DNA of 54,899 bases, from contig QEUW01000005.1 of NCBI GenBank assembly GCA_003577005.1, forward strand, positions 1-54,899, read 5' to 3'. The stretch is from Chloroflexota bacterium. Lineage in GTDB: Bacteria; Chloroflexota; Anaerolineae; Caldilineales; Caldilineaceae. The notes beneath the pieces were generated by a model. The model saw only the letters and a program-made list of their open reading frames with translations. It was not told where the DNA came from and searched no databases. The translations under genes and the position numbers were made by a program. Each line of letters opens with the position of its first letter. Within the stretch, counting starts at the first letter, position 1. This document shows positions 9,061 through 17,361 of the stretch, piece after piece.

Positions 9061-11634
9061 ATGCGGCGAGAACTTATCACAGAGAGTGGATCGCAATTGA
9101 TTTCAAAGCCTGTTGCCGGTGCGCAACCGATGCACTGGCGGGCGCGCCTATGGATGCCGTTCGCCCTGCTGCTGATCATTGCGATCCATCTGGCGGGCAG
9201 CCTGTGGTGGATCGAGCAGAATGTCACGTTGGTAGGGCGAGATGCCGCCGGCCACCTGGAGCGGAGCATTCGAGCCAACGATACGCTGGACACGCTCTCG
9301 TTGCGTTCGTTCTTCACTGCCGTCACCCTCACCGATGATTACCGCCCCCCCTTGCTCTATCTGCTCTCTGTCCCCTTTTATCGGCTTTTTGGGGTCGATA
9401 AAGACGCAGCACAGTATATCAATGTCGTGCTGCTCGGCCTCATCCTGGCGCTGACCTTTGTGCTGGCGCGACGTTTTGTGGGCGAAGGCTGGGCGCTAGT
9501 GGCGACGATGATCACCGGGCTGTTGCCGATGATCATGGCCATGACCCGGCTCTACTACATGGAGAATCTACTCACAGCGCTGATCCTCCTCAACCTGTGG
9601 GCGCTCCTGAACAGCCGGGGCTTTGTCCGGCGGGGTTGGTCGCTTGTCTGGGGAGTCAGCCTGGGGCTGGCGCTGCTGACCAAATGGACGGCTCCCATCT
9701 ATCTGTTGGCTCCTACCCTCTACCTCTTGTGGCCAGGTGGACGCGCCTTCTGGGATGAGTGGAAGTTGATCTGGGATTGGCGCCGCGCATTGCTGGCGCT
9801 GGCAGTCGCAGCGGGGCTGGTGGCCTTCTGGTGGCTACCAAACCGGGAACTGGCGGGCGAGTTCCGGTTGGGGCAGTGGTTGCCGTTCTTGTGGAGTGCG
9901 CTCTTTGCAGCGGCCATCTATGCCCTCAGCCTGCCACCAGGGCGGATCGCCAACCTGGTGAGTGCCGTGCTCGTTGCGCTGGCCATCGCCAGCCTCTGGT
10001 ATCTGCCGCAGATCGATTTCACCAGCCGGTTGAGCGATGTTGCCTTTGGCACCGACCGCGGGACACAGGAGGCGCTCGACCTGACGCGACCGGGCAACTA
10101 CACCCGTTATTTTGGCTACTGGCTCAGCCACCACATGGGGCCGCTGGCCACGCTGCTGATCCTGCCCCCTGCGCTTTATGGGTGGTGGCGCCGCTGGCGT
10201 GGCGAGCATGCGGGGGGTGAGCCAGTAAAAAAAGTGATGGCAGGTGGGCTGGAATCCACCACCATCCTTTGGTTGATGTTACTCTCAGCCTATCTCTTTC
10301 TGGCGCTGATTGCGCAGGCCAACCCGCGCAACCTCAATGCGCTCTTGCCCGTCGTGGCGATCCTCCTGGTGGACAGTCTGCGCACCTACCCGCGGTCGCT
10401 GGCCGGTGGATTGGCAGTTGTATGGGTGCTGGTGCTAGGTCTCCAATGGGCGATCTACACCGCCGATGGCCTGGCGCCGCTCTTTGTGCGCACACCGGCG
10501 CTCTGGGTGCAGGGAGATTATCTGGCCTGGCCCGCCAGTGGCTCGTCTGACCTTGGTTACTGGATCCAACCCGATGTGCTGGCAACCATCGGGAGCCCAC
10601 CCGATGAGGGGCCGGAGAGCGCGGCTTCGTTTGGGATGTTGAGCGATGCCTGGGAGTTGCATCGGGGTTCGTTTCGCTATCTGATCGCCGCGCAAAAACG
10701 CAACATCAACCTGATGGCGTTGACCGAGGCCGACAGCCGCGGTTGGAGTGATCTGCTGGCAAACCAGTGGGTGTTGCTCAAGACCGGTGACAACAGTGCC
10801 GTTCACCCTACCGGCCAGCAGATGATCGACCGTATCCTCGCCGGCGACCCGCTCTTTGACTTGCTCTACCAGGAGGTAAAACGCTATCCGCTGCCCAACG
10901 GCGAAGAGGCGATCCTCTATCACCGGGCTGAGGGGCCGGCGCACCCTTATCGCTATCCGGTTGTACTCATCGAGACACAGCCGCTTGCCGAGACCATCAA
11001 CCGGCTCTGGAGCGCCAGCGCCACGCTCTACTTTGGCAACCGTGATACGGCCACGTGGGTCGGCATCCATGATCTCAAGGCGGACCAGATCGTCATACCG
11101 GCAGCCGGGGCCGATGCTGCCACCGTGCTCGAACCGGTGCGCGGGACGATCTTTGCCGTGACCCGCTACGACACCCCGGCGGTGCAGGGGTGGCTCTCTG
11201 CCAACAGTTATCCCGCCCTGGAGATGGGAGAGAACGAATTTCATCTAACGGTCGTGGGCCGCCCGGAGCGGCCGTTAGTCGATCGCACCGTGCAAAGTGG
11301 TTGGCGCGAGGTTACAGTCAACGGGTTGCGTAGCCTGCCCACGCTGCGACCAGGGGAAGTGCTGCCCGGAGAGTTGACCCTGTCAGGCGGGGTGGATGGC
11401 TCGCTCAAGCTGTCGCTGCGCCTGCTCGACCCAAGTGGAGCCGTTGTGGCGCAACAGGATCAGACGGTGACATCTCATGTCCAGTTTGGCCTCCTGCTGC
11501 CGCCCGATGCGCCACCGGGCGAGTACACGCTGGCCGGCGTTCTCTACGACCCGGCCACGCTCGAGCCGATCCCCATTGAGACGGGCAGTGAGCAACCTGC
11601 GCTGATCACCTTGACGGTGGCTGTATCCAGATAA
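9061..11634 (+). CDS. GT-C membrane glycosyltransferase with large extracytoplasmic domain
   Basis: An 857-residue protein. The N-terminal two thirds are polytopic and resemble the PMT/ArnT superfamily: the first loop carries VGRDAAGHLERSI (acidic residue after the first helix), then YRPPLLYLLSVPFYRLFG, and MTRLYYMENLLTALILLN further on. The C-terminal region from about residue 480 is soluble and ends in a beta-rich domain (SGGVDGSLKLSLRLLDPSG, PPGEYTLAGVLYDP) like those found in cell-surface proteins. I chose the ATG at 9061. An upstream in-frame ATG at 9010 lies within the preceding gene. It is third in a run of large membrane transferases, so probably shares their glycan pathway. Confidence 0.85.
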   Translation: MRRELITESGSQLISKPVAGAQPMHWRARLWMPFALLLIIAIHLAGSLWWIEQNVTLVGRDAAGHLERSIRANDTLDTLSLRSFFTAVTLTDDYRPPLLYLLSVPFYRLFGVDKDAAQYINVVLLGLILALTFVLARRFVGEGWALVATMITGLLPMIMAMTRLYYMENLLTALILLNLWALLNSRGFVRRGWSLVWGVSLGLALLTKWTAPIYLLAPTLYLLWPGGRAFWDEWKLIWDWRRALLALAVAAGLVAFWWLPNRELAGEFRLGQWLPFLWSALFAAAIYALSLPPGRIANLVSAVLVALAIASLWYLPQIDFTSRLSDVAFGTDRGTQEALDLTRPGNYTRYFGYWLSHHMGPLATLLILPPALYGWWRRWRGEHAGGEPVKKVMAGGLESTTILWLMLLSAYLFLALIAQANPRNLNALLPVVAILLVDSLRTYPRSLAGGLAVVWVLVLGLQWAIYTADGLAPLFVRTPALWVQGDYLAWPASGSSDLGYWIQPDVLATIGSPPDEGPESAASFGMLSDAWELHRGSFRYLIAAQKRNINLMALTEADSRGWSDLLANQWVLLKTGDNSAVHPTGQQMIDRILAGDPLFDLLYQEVKRYPLPNGEEAILYHRAEGPAHPYRYPVVLIETQPLAETINRLWSASATLYFGNRDTATWVGIHDLKADQIVIPAAGADAATVLEPVRGTIFAVTRYDTPAVQGWLSANSYPALEMGENEFHLTVVGRPERPLVDRTVQSGWREVTVNGLRSLPTLRPGEVLPGELTLSGGVDGSLKLSLRLLDPSGAVVAQQDQTVTSHVQFGLLLPPDAPPGEYTLAGVLYDPATLEPIPIETGSEQPALITLTVAVSR

Positions 11635-11646
11635 TCAAAAGTCTTA

Positions 11647-11702
11647 GCGGAGCTCGCACGTGGCGCGCCCAAAGGGCCCCCGCCTCCGGGCGCGAACTCC
11701 GC
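11647..11702. terminator. GC-rich hairpin, possible attenuator or terminator
   Basis: GCGGAGCTCGC at 11647-11657 pairs with GCGAACTCCGC at 11692-11702 (10 of 11). CGCGCCC at 11664-11670 pairs with GGGCGCG at 11688-11694 as an overlapping inner alternative. There is no U-tract, so intrinsic termination is uncertain. It lies just after the glycosyltransferase stop. Confidence 0.45.
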
Positions 11703-11780
11703 AGCCATCCGAATTTCGCCGGCGCGCTACTCGCTGAGGTGTAGATGTCGGCGAACCCGTTGACAAACAAGGAGAGAGCC

Positions 11781-13406
11781 GTGACAATTCTTATCACTGG
11801 TGGCGCCAGCCGTTTTGCCCGTGTGTTGGCTACCAGGCTGGCGCCAGCGCACCCAATTCGGCTGTTCGATACAGAGTTTGCCGCTCCCCAGCCAGAGAGC
11901 GTTGCCGCAATCGCCGGCGATCTGCGCACTCCCGCCGGTATAGAGCCGGCATTGGCGGGCGTAGATACGGTCATCCACCTGACACCGCTGGTTGTCCCAC
12001 AACAGATCCAGGATGAAACGACGGCGCTCGACTTTGCTATGCGCGGTTCATATGTGCTGGTCAACGCCGCTCGCCAGACGGGTGTTGCGAAGATCATCCT
12101 CGCCAGCACACTGGATCTCTTTCGCCGCTGGCCTGCACACTATCAGGTCAACGAGCAGTGGCGACCACGGCCTGAGGCCCGGCTCGACCACCTGTGCGCC
12201 TGGCTGGCCGAATGTTCGGTGCGTGAGAATATCCGCTTTGGCGAATTGCAGGTGGTCTGCCTGCGCTTTGGGGCCATCGTTGATGACGCGCAAACATTGA
12301 GTCAGCCCTATGACTCGTGCTGGCTACACATGAACGACGCCGTTCATGGCGTGGAGCGGGCGCTGGCCTACCAGCCGGGGCGGCGACCTGACTGGTCGAT
12401 CTTTCACATCACGGCGCCGGGACCCTATGCCAAAATCCAATTGCGGCACCAAGCCAGCGCCCAGGAGAAGTTTGGCTACCAGCCTCAGCATGATTTTGCC
12501 CAACAGGCCACCGGCCAGGCGGCTGGCGCAGGCTCGCGCGACGGGCGGCCCTGGCGCACGATCCTGGCGCCGGAGCGGCCAGTACCGGCGCGCCCTATCC
12601 GCAACGTTGCCATCTTTGGCGCCGGTGGGCCGATGGGGGTTGCGGTCACCCAGGAGCTACTCTCGTCCTATACGCTACGGGTGACCGATCTGCGCTCATT
12701 GGCCGAGATCGCGGCGGAGAACAAACCGCAGGCGCCGGGTGCGCCGTTGCCGATTCCCGTTCCCGCTCCCCATGAAGAAGTGCAGGTGGATGTGCGCGAC
12801 CCGCACCAGGTCATGGCCGCCTGTGCCGGGATGGACGCCATCATCAACTGCACAGTCGTGCGGCCCGACCCGGTCAACGCCTTTCTGGTCAATGTGCTTG
12901 GCGCGTTCCACGTGATGCGGGCGGCGGTTGCACACGGCATCCACCGCGTGGTGCATACCGGCCCAACCTTGCTCCATCCCATCTGGGGGGTGGGGGACTA
13001 CAGTTGGGATTATGACTTGCACATGGATCTGCCTGCCCGTCCCTACGACCAGATCTACATCCACACCAAATATCTGGGGCAGGAGATCGTGCGCGTCTTT
13101 GCCGAAGCGTACGGTCTCGAAGTGCCGGTGCTCCTCTTCAGTGCGCTTTATAACCCAGACCCTGCAATCGTCAAGGAAGGCTATTCGCTCTTTACCATCT
13201 CGTGGCCGGATACGGGCCGGGCGCTGCGACGGGCGCTGGAAGTCGTTTCCCTGCCCGCCCCCTATGTCGTCATGAGCATCAGCGCCGATGTGCCCCATGG
13301 TCGCTTTGACCACGACAAGGCGCGTTCTATCCTGAACTGGTCGCCGCGCGATGATCTGCGCCACTTGTGGCAGGAGGATGCTGTAACAACGCCTACGGCA
13401 GCATAG
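11781..13406 (+). CDS. Double NAD(P)-binding SDR protein (tandem epimerase/dehydratase domains)
   Basis: A 541-residue protein with two Rossmann domains. The first begins at once with ILITGGASRFARVLA, a glycine-rich dinucleotide loop, and runs to about residue 265. The second starts near residue 272 with VAIFGAGGPMGVAVTQELL. It contains a YIHTKYLGQEIV segment matching the YxxxK catalytic pair of extended SDRs. The first domain lacks an obvious YxxxK, so it may be structural. GGAGAGAG at 11771-11778 supports the GTG at 11781; an ATG at 11745 in frame is the alternative. The substrate is unknown, perhaps a nucleotide sugar given the glycosyltransferases upstream. Confidence 0.82.
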   Translation: MTILITGGASRFARVLATRLAPAHPIRLFDTEFAAPQPESVAAIAGDLRTPAGIEPALAGVDTVIHLTPLVVPQQIQDETTALDFAMRGSYVLVNAARQTGVAKIILASTLDLFRRWPAHYQVNEQWRPRPEARLDHLCAWLAECSVRENIRFGELQVVCLRFGAIVDDAQTLSQPYDSCWLHMNDAVHGVERALAYQPGRRPDWSIFHITAPGPYAKIQLRHQASAQEKFGYQPQHDFAQQATGQAAGAGSRDGRPWRTILAPERPVPARPIRNVAIFGAGGPMGVAVTQELLSSYTLRVTDLRSLAEIAAENKPQAPGAPLPIPVPAPHEEVQVDVRDPHQVMAACAGMDAIINCTVVRPDPVNAFLVNVLGAFHVMRAAVAHGIHRVVHTGPTLLHPIWGVGDYSWDYDLHMDLPARPYDQIYIHTKYLGQEIVRVFAEAYGLEVPVLLFSALYNPDPAIVKEGYSLFTISWPDTGRALRRALEVVSLPAPYVVMSISADVPHGRFDHDKARSILNWSPRDDLRHLWQEDAVTTPTAA

Positions 13407-13609
13407 GCTGGCAAAGGAGCGTGCCCCCAGATGTCAGCAGAACCTAAAGATTGGCACAAAGGAACACGGTCAACGGCAATCAGAATCTGTGTCTAGCTGT
13501 ACAAATCTGTGTTCAAAGAGTATGTGGCCAGTCTGCTTGAGTGTTCCAGATAGGCCTTAGGGTCATGTCATATTGCAGGCTAGCGCAGATATGACAATAA
13601 TTATTGCGA

Positions 13610-13674
13610 AGGTGCATTGCACGCAGAGCGTGCGATGCACCTGGAGAGACAGGTGGGCTCAGGTGCATCGCACC
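13610..13674. repeat. GGTGCRTYGCACGC hairpin family, copy 2 plus half copy
   Basis: AGGTGCATTGCACGC at 13610-13624 pairs with GCGTGCGATGCACCT at 13628-13642 with one mismatch and a 3-nt loop. A further half site AGGTGCATCGCACC lies at 13661-13674. The 412-base gap (13407-13818) also has two AATCTGTGT words at 13483 and 13504, the 9-mer word used in the array at 33023. No gene is visible in it. Confidence 0.8.
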
Positions 13675-13818
13675 GGCAGCGAGTGGGCTTTGCGACTCGT
13701 TTCTGACAAATTTCGATGTGTGATTACAATTTTCTGCAACATGAAATAGCCCTAGATAGGCTTTTTGGCGCATTGCTGATGCAAATCGTCTATGTTAAAA
13801 TAACCAAGGAATTCGTCT

Positions 13819-14982
13819 TTGGCCTTTTTCTCCAATGAGTCTGTAGCCTGCATGATTGCAATTCGACGGACCCCGCTGTTGACCGGTATTGTTGTGACGG
13901 CCAGCCTGGTTGTGATCATAGCCGGGATGCGGGCGGCGGCGCCCTTTCTGAGCCCGCTTTTGTTATCGCTCTTTTTAGCTGTGCTCCTGTATCCAGGGTA
14001 TCAGTGGCTCCTGGATCGAGGCATTCCCACATGGCTCACTGTCTCGCTCATGGTCGTGGGAGTCACTCTGATTGGATTGGGTGTGCTGGGATTGATCTGG
14101 ATTTCGCTGGAACAGCTGCGCGAGAATCTCTTTTTTTACGCCACCCGGCTGATCGCACAGCGTCTGCGCTTCGAGGGCTGGCTTGAGAGTCTGGGCATCG
14201 AGGCGCCGGTGCTCTTGAGCCAGGAGATCTTCAACCGCCAGATCATGATCACCACGGCGGCGCGGCTGATCACCAATATCGGTTCGGTGCTCTTTACCGG
14301 CTTTTTTGTGTTGGTAACGACCATCTTTCTGTTGCTACAGGCGACCCATCTTTCCGAGCGGCTACACCGTGAGTTTGGGCCCAACAGCCAGCTCAACCGG
14401 CAGATGATGCAGGTGACACAACGGATCGCCCGTTTCTTTGCCATCCGCGTCCGGGTAAATCTGCTGGTGGCGGGGGGTATTACCATTTGGCTGCTGATCT
14501 TGGACGTCGATCTGGCGATCCTGTGGGGGATTTTGGCCTTTTTTCTGAGTTTTGTGATGTATGTGGGCCTGGCGGTCGCTGCGGTGCCGCCGGTGCTGTT
14601 GGCGCTGGCCGAGACTGGTATCTTATGGGCAGCGCTGGTGGTAATTGGCGTCGTCGTGATCAATGTGGGAGTTGAAAACATTGTAGCGCCATCGATGATG
14701 GGCCAGGGATTGAATCTGGCGCCGGTGGTGGCGCTCAGCTCGATTGTCTTTTGGGCTTGGGTGCTGGGGCCGCTTGGCTTTATCCTCGCCATCCCGATCA
14801 CTGTTATCCTGGTGATGGTGCTGGCGAGCTACCCAGGGACACACTGGATTTTGGTGCTGTTGACGATGAGCACCGATTCGGTGCCGCCGGCGGTAGAACC
14901 GGAGGTGGTGCAAGAGCCACCCATTGCCGAAGACGCCCCAGGGCCTCTCAAAAGTTCATCAGCGAAGACTTCGTCGGGCTGA
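13819..14982 (+). CDS. AI-2E family transporter (PerM/YdiK-like)
   Basis: A 387-residue inner-membrane protein with about eight hydrophobic segments and the layout of the PF01594 family. There are two N-terminal helices, a central amphipathic stretch (LRFEGWLESLG), then a block of helices ending in a Pro/Glu-rich tail. Family members export autoinducer-2, or act as Na+/H+ antiporters or general permeases, so the substrate is open. The TTG at 13819 has AAGGA at 13806-13810, 8 nt upstream. The ATG at 13852 lacks a ribosome site but would give a more usual N-terminus (MIAIRRTPLLTG). Confidence 0.85.
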   Translation: MAFFSNESVACMIAIRRTPLLTGIVVTASLVVIIAGMRAAAPFLSPLLLSLFLAVLLYPGYQWLLDRGIPTWLTVSLMVVGVTLIGLGVLGLIWISLEQLRENLFFYATRLIAQRLRFEGWLESLGIEAPVLLSQEIFNRQIMITTAARLITNIGSVLFTGFFVLVTTIFLLLQATHLSERLHREFGPNSQLNRQMMQVTQRIARFFAIRVRVNLLVAGGITIWLLILDVDLAILWGILAFFLSFVMYVGLAVAAVPPVLLALAETGILWAALVVIGVVVINVGVENIVAPSMMGQGLNLAPVVALSSIVFWAWVLGPLGFILAIPITVILVMVLASYPGTHWILVLLTMSTDSVPPAVEPEVVQEPPIAEDAPGPLKSSSAKTSSG

Positions 14983-15067
14983 CCCACCCAGTTTGTGGTA
15001 GCGCCAGAGCCGGCCTGAAGAGCGCTGCCTCCATAACCCAACCAAACTTACGCAAGGAGTATCACGC

Positions 15068-15640
15068 TTGAGTTCTCCAATCCATGTACTAGGCATTGCC
15101 GGCAGTCTGCGCAAAGCATCGTACAACAAGCGGCTGCTCGGAATTGCTGGTGATGTGCTGCCGGATGGCATGACGCTGGAGACGCTTGACCTGGCGCCGC
15201 TACCCATGTATAACGAAGATGTCGAACGCGAACAAGGGCTCCCACCTAGCGTGCAGCACTTTCATGCCCGCATCGCCGCCGCCGATGCGCTGTTGATCGC
15301 TACCCCTGAGTATAATTTTTCCATCCCCGGTGTGCTCAAGAACGCCCTTGATTGGGCTTCGCGGCGCACGGTGGACGGCCACCCCGCACCGATCAGCGAG
15401 AAGCCTTTGGCCATCATGGGCGGTGGCGGCCGGCTGGGGACGGTGCGCGCTCAACTCCACCTGCGCGATATTGCGCTCCACAACAATATGCACGTTCTCA
15501 ATAGCCCGCAAGTTTATATCATCGGTGTTTGGAACCATTTTGACCCCGATGGTAACCTCACCGACCTCTCCGTGCGTGACCAGATCGCTAGGCTCATGGA
15601 TGCCCTGGCCGCCTGGACCCGCCGCCTGCGGGGAGAGTAG
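15068..15640 (+). CDS. NADPH-dependent FMN reductase (ChrR/azoreductase-like)
   Basis: A 190-residue flavodoxin-like enzyme. VLGIAGSLRKASYNKRLL forms the FMN phosphate-binding loop, and TPEYNFSIPGVLKNALDW is the signature of the NADPH_FMN_red family, whose members reduce quinones, chromate or azo dyes. The later GGGGRLGTVRAQLHLR segment is also typical. The length matches ChrR/YieF. The TTG start is supported by AAGGAG at 15054-15059. The gene converges on an MBL hydrolase gene, and a palindromic word array fills the 79-base space between them. Confidence 0.92.
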   Translation: MSSPIHVLGIAGSLRKASYNKRLLGIAGDVLPDGMTLETLDLAPLPMYNEDVEREQGLPPSVQHFHARIAAADALLIATPEYNFSIPGVLKNALDWASRRTVDGHPAPISEKPLAIMGGGGRLGTVRAQLHLRDIALHNNMHVLNSPQVYIIGVWNHFDPDGNLTDLSVRDQIARLMDALAAWTRRLRGE

Positions 15641-15642
15641 GC

Positions 15643-15739
15643 AATGCGGAATGGGAGTGGGAAATGCGGAATCGTGCCGCAACTGCTGTTGATATCCCGC
15701 ATTCCCCACTCCGCATTCTCTACATCCCCCACTCTGCAT
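15643..15739. repeat. Heptad-type inverted array between convergent genes
   Basis: The left arm (15643-15673) repeats words like ATGCGGA and ATGGGAG. The right arm (15697-15739) is CCGCATT, CCCCACT, CCGCATT, then more degenerate words with CCCCCACT and CTGCAT. The right arm runs into the 3' end of the minus-strand MBL gene and encodes its last residues, GDAEWGM. One arm has a 1-bp slip in the 7-bp phase. Confidence 0.8.
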
Positions 15740-16346
15740 CACCGTAGAAATCGCCGTGATCTTTGGCCAGAAATGCCTCAACCACCGGGCGGATGTCACC
15801 CAAACGGAAGTGGGGACCGTGGCCGGGGTAGCAGATCGTCTCATCTGGCCACGGCAGCACAACGGTGCGCAGGGTGTTCAATGTTGTCTGGAAGCCTTCC
15901 GGCGACCAGGTCTTGCCGGGGCCACCCTGGAAGATGGTGTCGCCCACGAGCACACGGTGGTCGTTCTGGAGGGCAAAACAGATCTGGTCATCGATATGGC
16001 CGGGGGTGTAGAAGACGCGCAGCCGGTGTTTGCCAACCACCACTTCATCCCCATCACCAACTGTGCGGTCGACTGCCACCCCGTTCTCGACAGCATTGCC
16101 ATGCGCCACCACCGGAACCTTTAGCCGTTTTCGCATCTCCGCCAGGGCGCCTACGTGGTCTCCGTGCGTGTGCGTCAGCAGAATGGCGACAGGTCTACTG
16201 GCTCCTACCATATCAGATAGCGTATCCACATCCGCGCCTGGGTCAAACAGCACGCTCTCGTTTGTGGCCGGGCAGACCAACACATAGGTGTTCATTCCCC
16301 ACGGTCCCACCTGGCGGTGGTGTAATTCCAGCGGTTGCTTGGACAT
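15720..16346 (-). CDS. MBL-fold metallo-hydrolase (glyoxalase II-like)
   Basis: A 208-residue protein with the dinuclear metal motif THTHGDH at 58-64 (HxHxDH), GVAVDRTVGDGD, the third-His segment YTPGHIDDQ, an Asp in LVGDTIFQGGPG and a final His in ICYPGHGPH. These match hydroxyacylglutathione hydrolase-like small MBL proteins, which cleave thioesters. The exact substrate cannot be told. The ATG at 16346 is preceded by AGGAGGA, so the upstream in-frame extension is rejected. The C-terminal six or seven residues come from the word array at 15697-15739. Confidence 0.9.
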   Translation of the reverse strand: MSKQPLELHHRQVGPWGMNTYVLVCPATNESVLFDPGADVDTLSDMVGASRPVAILLTHTHGDHVGALAEMRKRLKVPVVAHGNAVENGVAVDRTVGDGDEVVVGKHRLRVFYTPGHIDDQICFALQNDHRVLVGDTIFQGGPGKTWSPEGFQTTLNTLRTVVLPWPDETICYPGHGPHFRLGDIRPVVEAFLAKDHGDFYGDAEWGM

Positions 16347-16756
16347 GAGGTCCTCCTTTTCTTTTCCAATTGCTGTGGCACCCTGCTGCCACACCCTTGA
16401 CGGGCCGCATCAGGCCAACGACGGGGAATATTGCGTCCATCGGGGCCGGCGCGTGTATTTGATGAGCACCAGTTTAGCAGGATTTTATCACAAATGCACT
16501 CGGAGGGGGTTGCCCGCCGCAGCGTTCATGCGGCGAACGGGCTAGAGCAGCGCGGATCTTTTGCGCGGCTTAGGTCTGGTGCGCCTCTGTACGACACCGA
16601 ATCCGGAACTTTCAGCCGAATGATAGATAGAAATCACTACACCGGTAGTGTAATTCTGCTCATGCGAGCCGGGTCAAATTCCATTATGATGCACACAGAC
16701 GGCCGTCCCATCCTCTACGCAACGCGTCTGATTCGGTTCCCAAGGGAGGAAAATCT
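16347..16756. other. 410-base intergenic gap
   Basis: This gap lies between the divergent MBL and secreted-protein genes, so promoters for both should be here. I see only a small dyad, CACTACACCGGTAGTG around 16638-16653, which could be an operator for the secreted-protein gene. No convincing gene or repeat family member was found. Confidence 0.4.
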
Positions 16757-17137
16757 ATGAAGTCGCTTCGTATTCCGCTGGCTATCACGGTGGCGCTTGC
16801 CACGCTGGGATTGCTGCTCGCCCCTGCCCCAGTTCTGGCTTCGCCAGCTCATCCGCACAAGGGCAAAGTGTGTTGGGTGCATGATGCAAACGGTGTGCAG
16901 TACACGGACTGGGACTGTGATTATCAGGAGGTGGTCAAGTACGACGAGAACGGCATACCCATTCTGCTCCAGTACCACGACCACGGCCACCTGCCGCCAG
17001 GGGCTGCACTACCCCACGAGGCAATGCAGATGCTACTTCACGTGGACTGTGGCTGCATGTACGATGGGTATTACATGGAAGTGCTTATGCCGAATGGGGC
17101 TTACATGTCCCACGGGCCGCTGAAGAATATCAAGTAG
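16757..17137 (+). CDS. Small secreted protein, unknown function
   Basis: A 126-residue protein. Residues 1-28 form a signal peptide (MKSLRIPLAITVALATLG..., then PVLASPA) with a likely type I cleavage after VLA-S. The mature part is rich in His, Tyr and Cys: KVCWVHDANG, DWDCDYQEVV, YHDHGHLPPG and LLHVDCGCMYDG. Four cysteines could form two disulfides, and the His/Asp clusters hint at metal binding, but no family was recognised. GGGAGGA at 16744-16750 is a strong ribosome site. The gene stands alone and is closed by a very strong terminator, suggesting an independently and highly expressed small protein. Confidence 0.85.
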   Translation: MKSLRIPLAITVALATLGLLLAPAPVLASPAHPHKGKVCWVHDANGVQYTDWDCDYQEVVKYDENGIPILLQYHDHGHLPPGAALPHEAMQMLLHVDCGCMYDGYYMEVLMPNGAYMSHGPLKNIK

Positions 17138-17162
17138 CCGGTATTGTGAACATCGCTTTCAG

Positions 17163-17210
17163 GACCCAGGGTTGTGGATTGGGGAATCCACAACCCTGGG
17201 TCTTTTGTTT
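17163..17210 (+). terminator. Intrinsic terminator with perfect 18-bp stem
   Basis: An 18-base arm at 17163-17180 (GACCCAGGGTTGTGGATT) pairs perfectly with 17185-17202 across a GGGG loop, then TTTTGTTT follows. It lies 26 bases after the secreted-protein stop. Confidence 0.95.
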
Positions 17211-17361
17211 AGCAGACGTGCAACTTCCCGCTCCTTTTGACATTTCGCGCCACAGGCTGTATATATCCTCGCATAGCTTCCTAGATCCCGGCCGCATCAC
17301 GTAGTGTGAGGCGGAGATCTGCTGCGCCCCGGTCTTTCCTCGCAGAAAAGGACGAACTGCC

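Noticed and set aside
10435..11244. Long minus-strand open frame inside the GT-C gene
   Set aside because: It is antisense to a clearly coding frame and its translation has no recognisable family; high GC gives such open frames.
11606..12109. Minus-strand open frame opposite the SDR gene
   Set aside because: It is a shadow of the Rossmann domain gene with no ribosome site.
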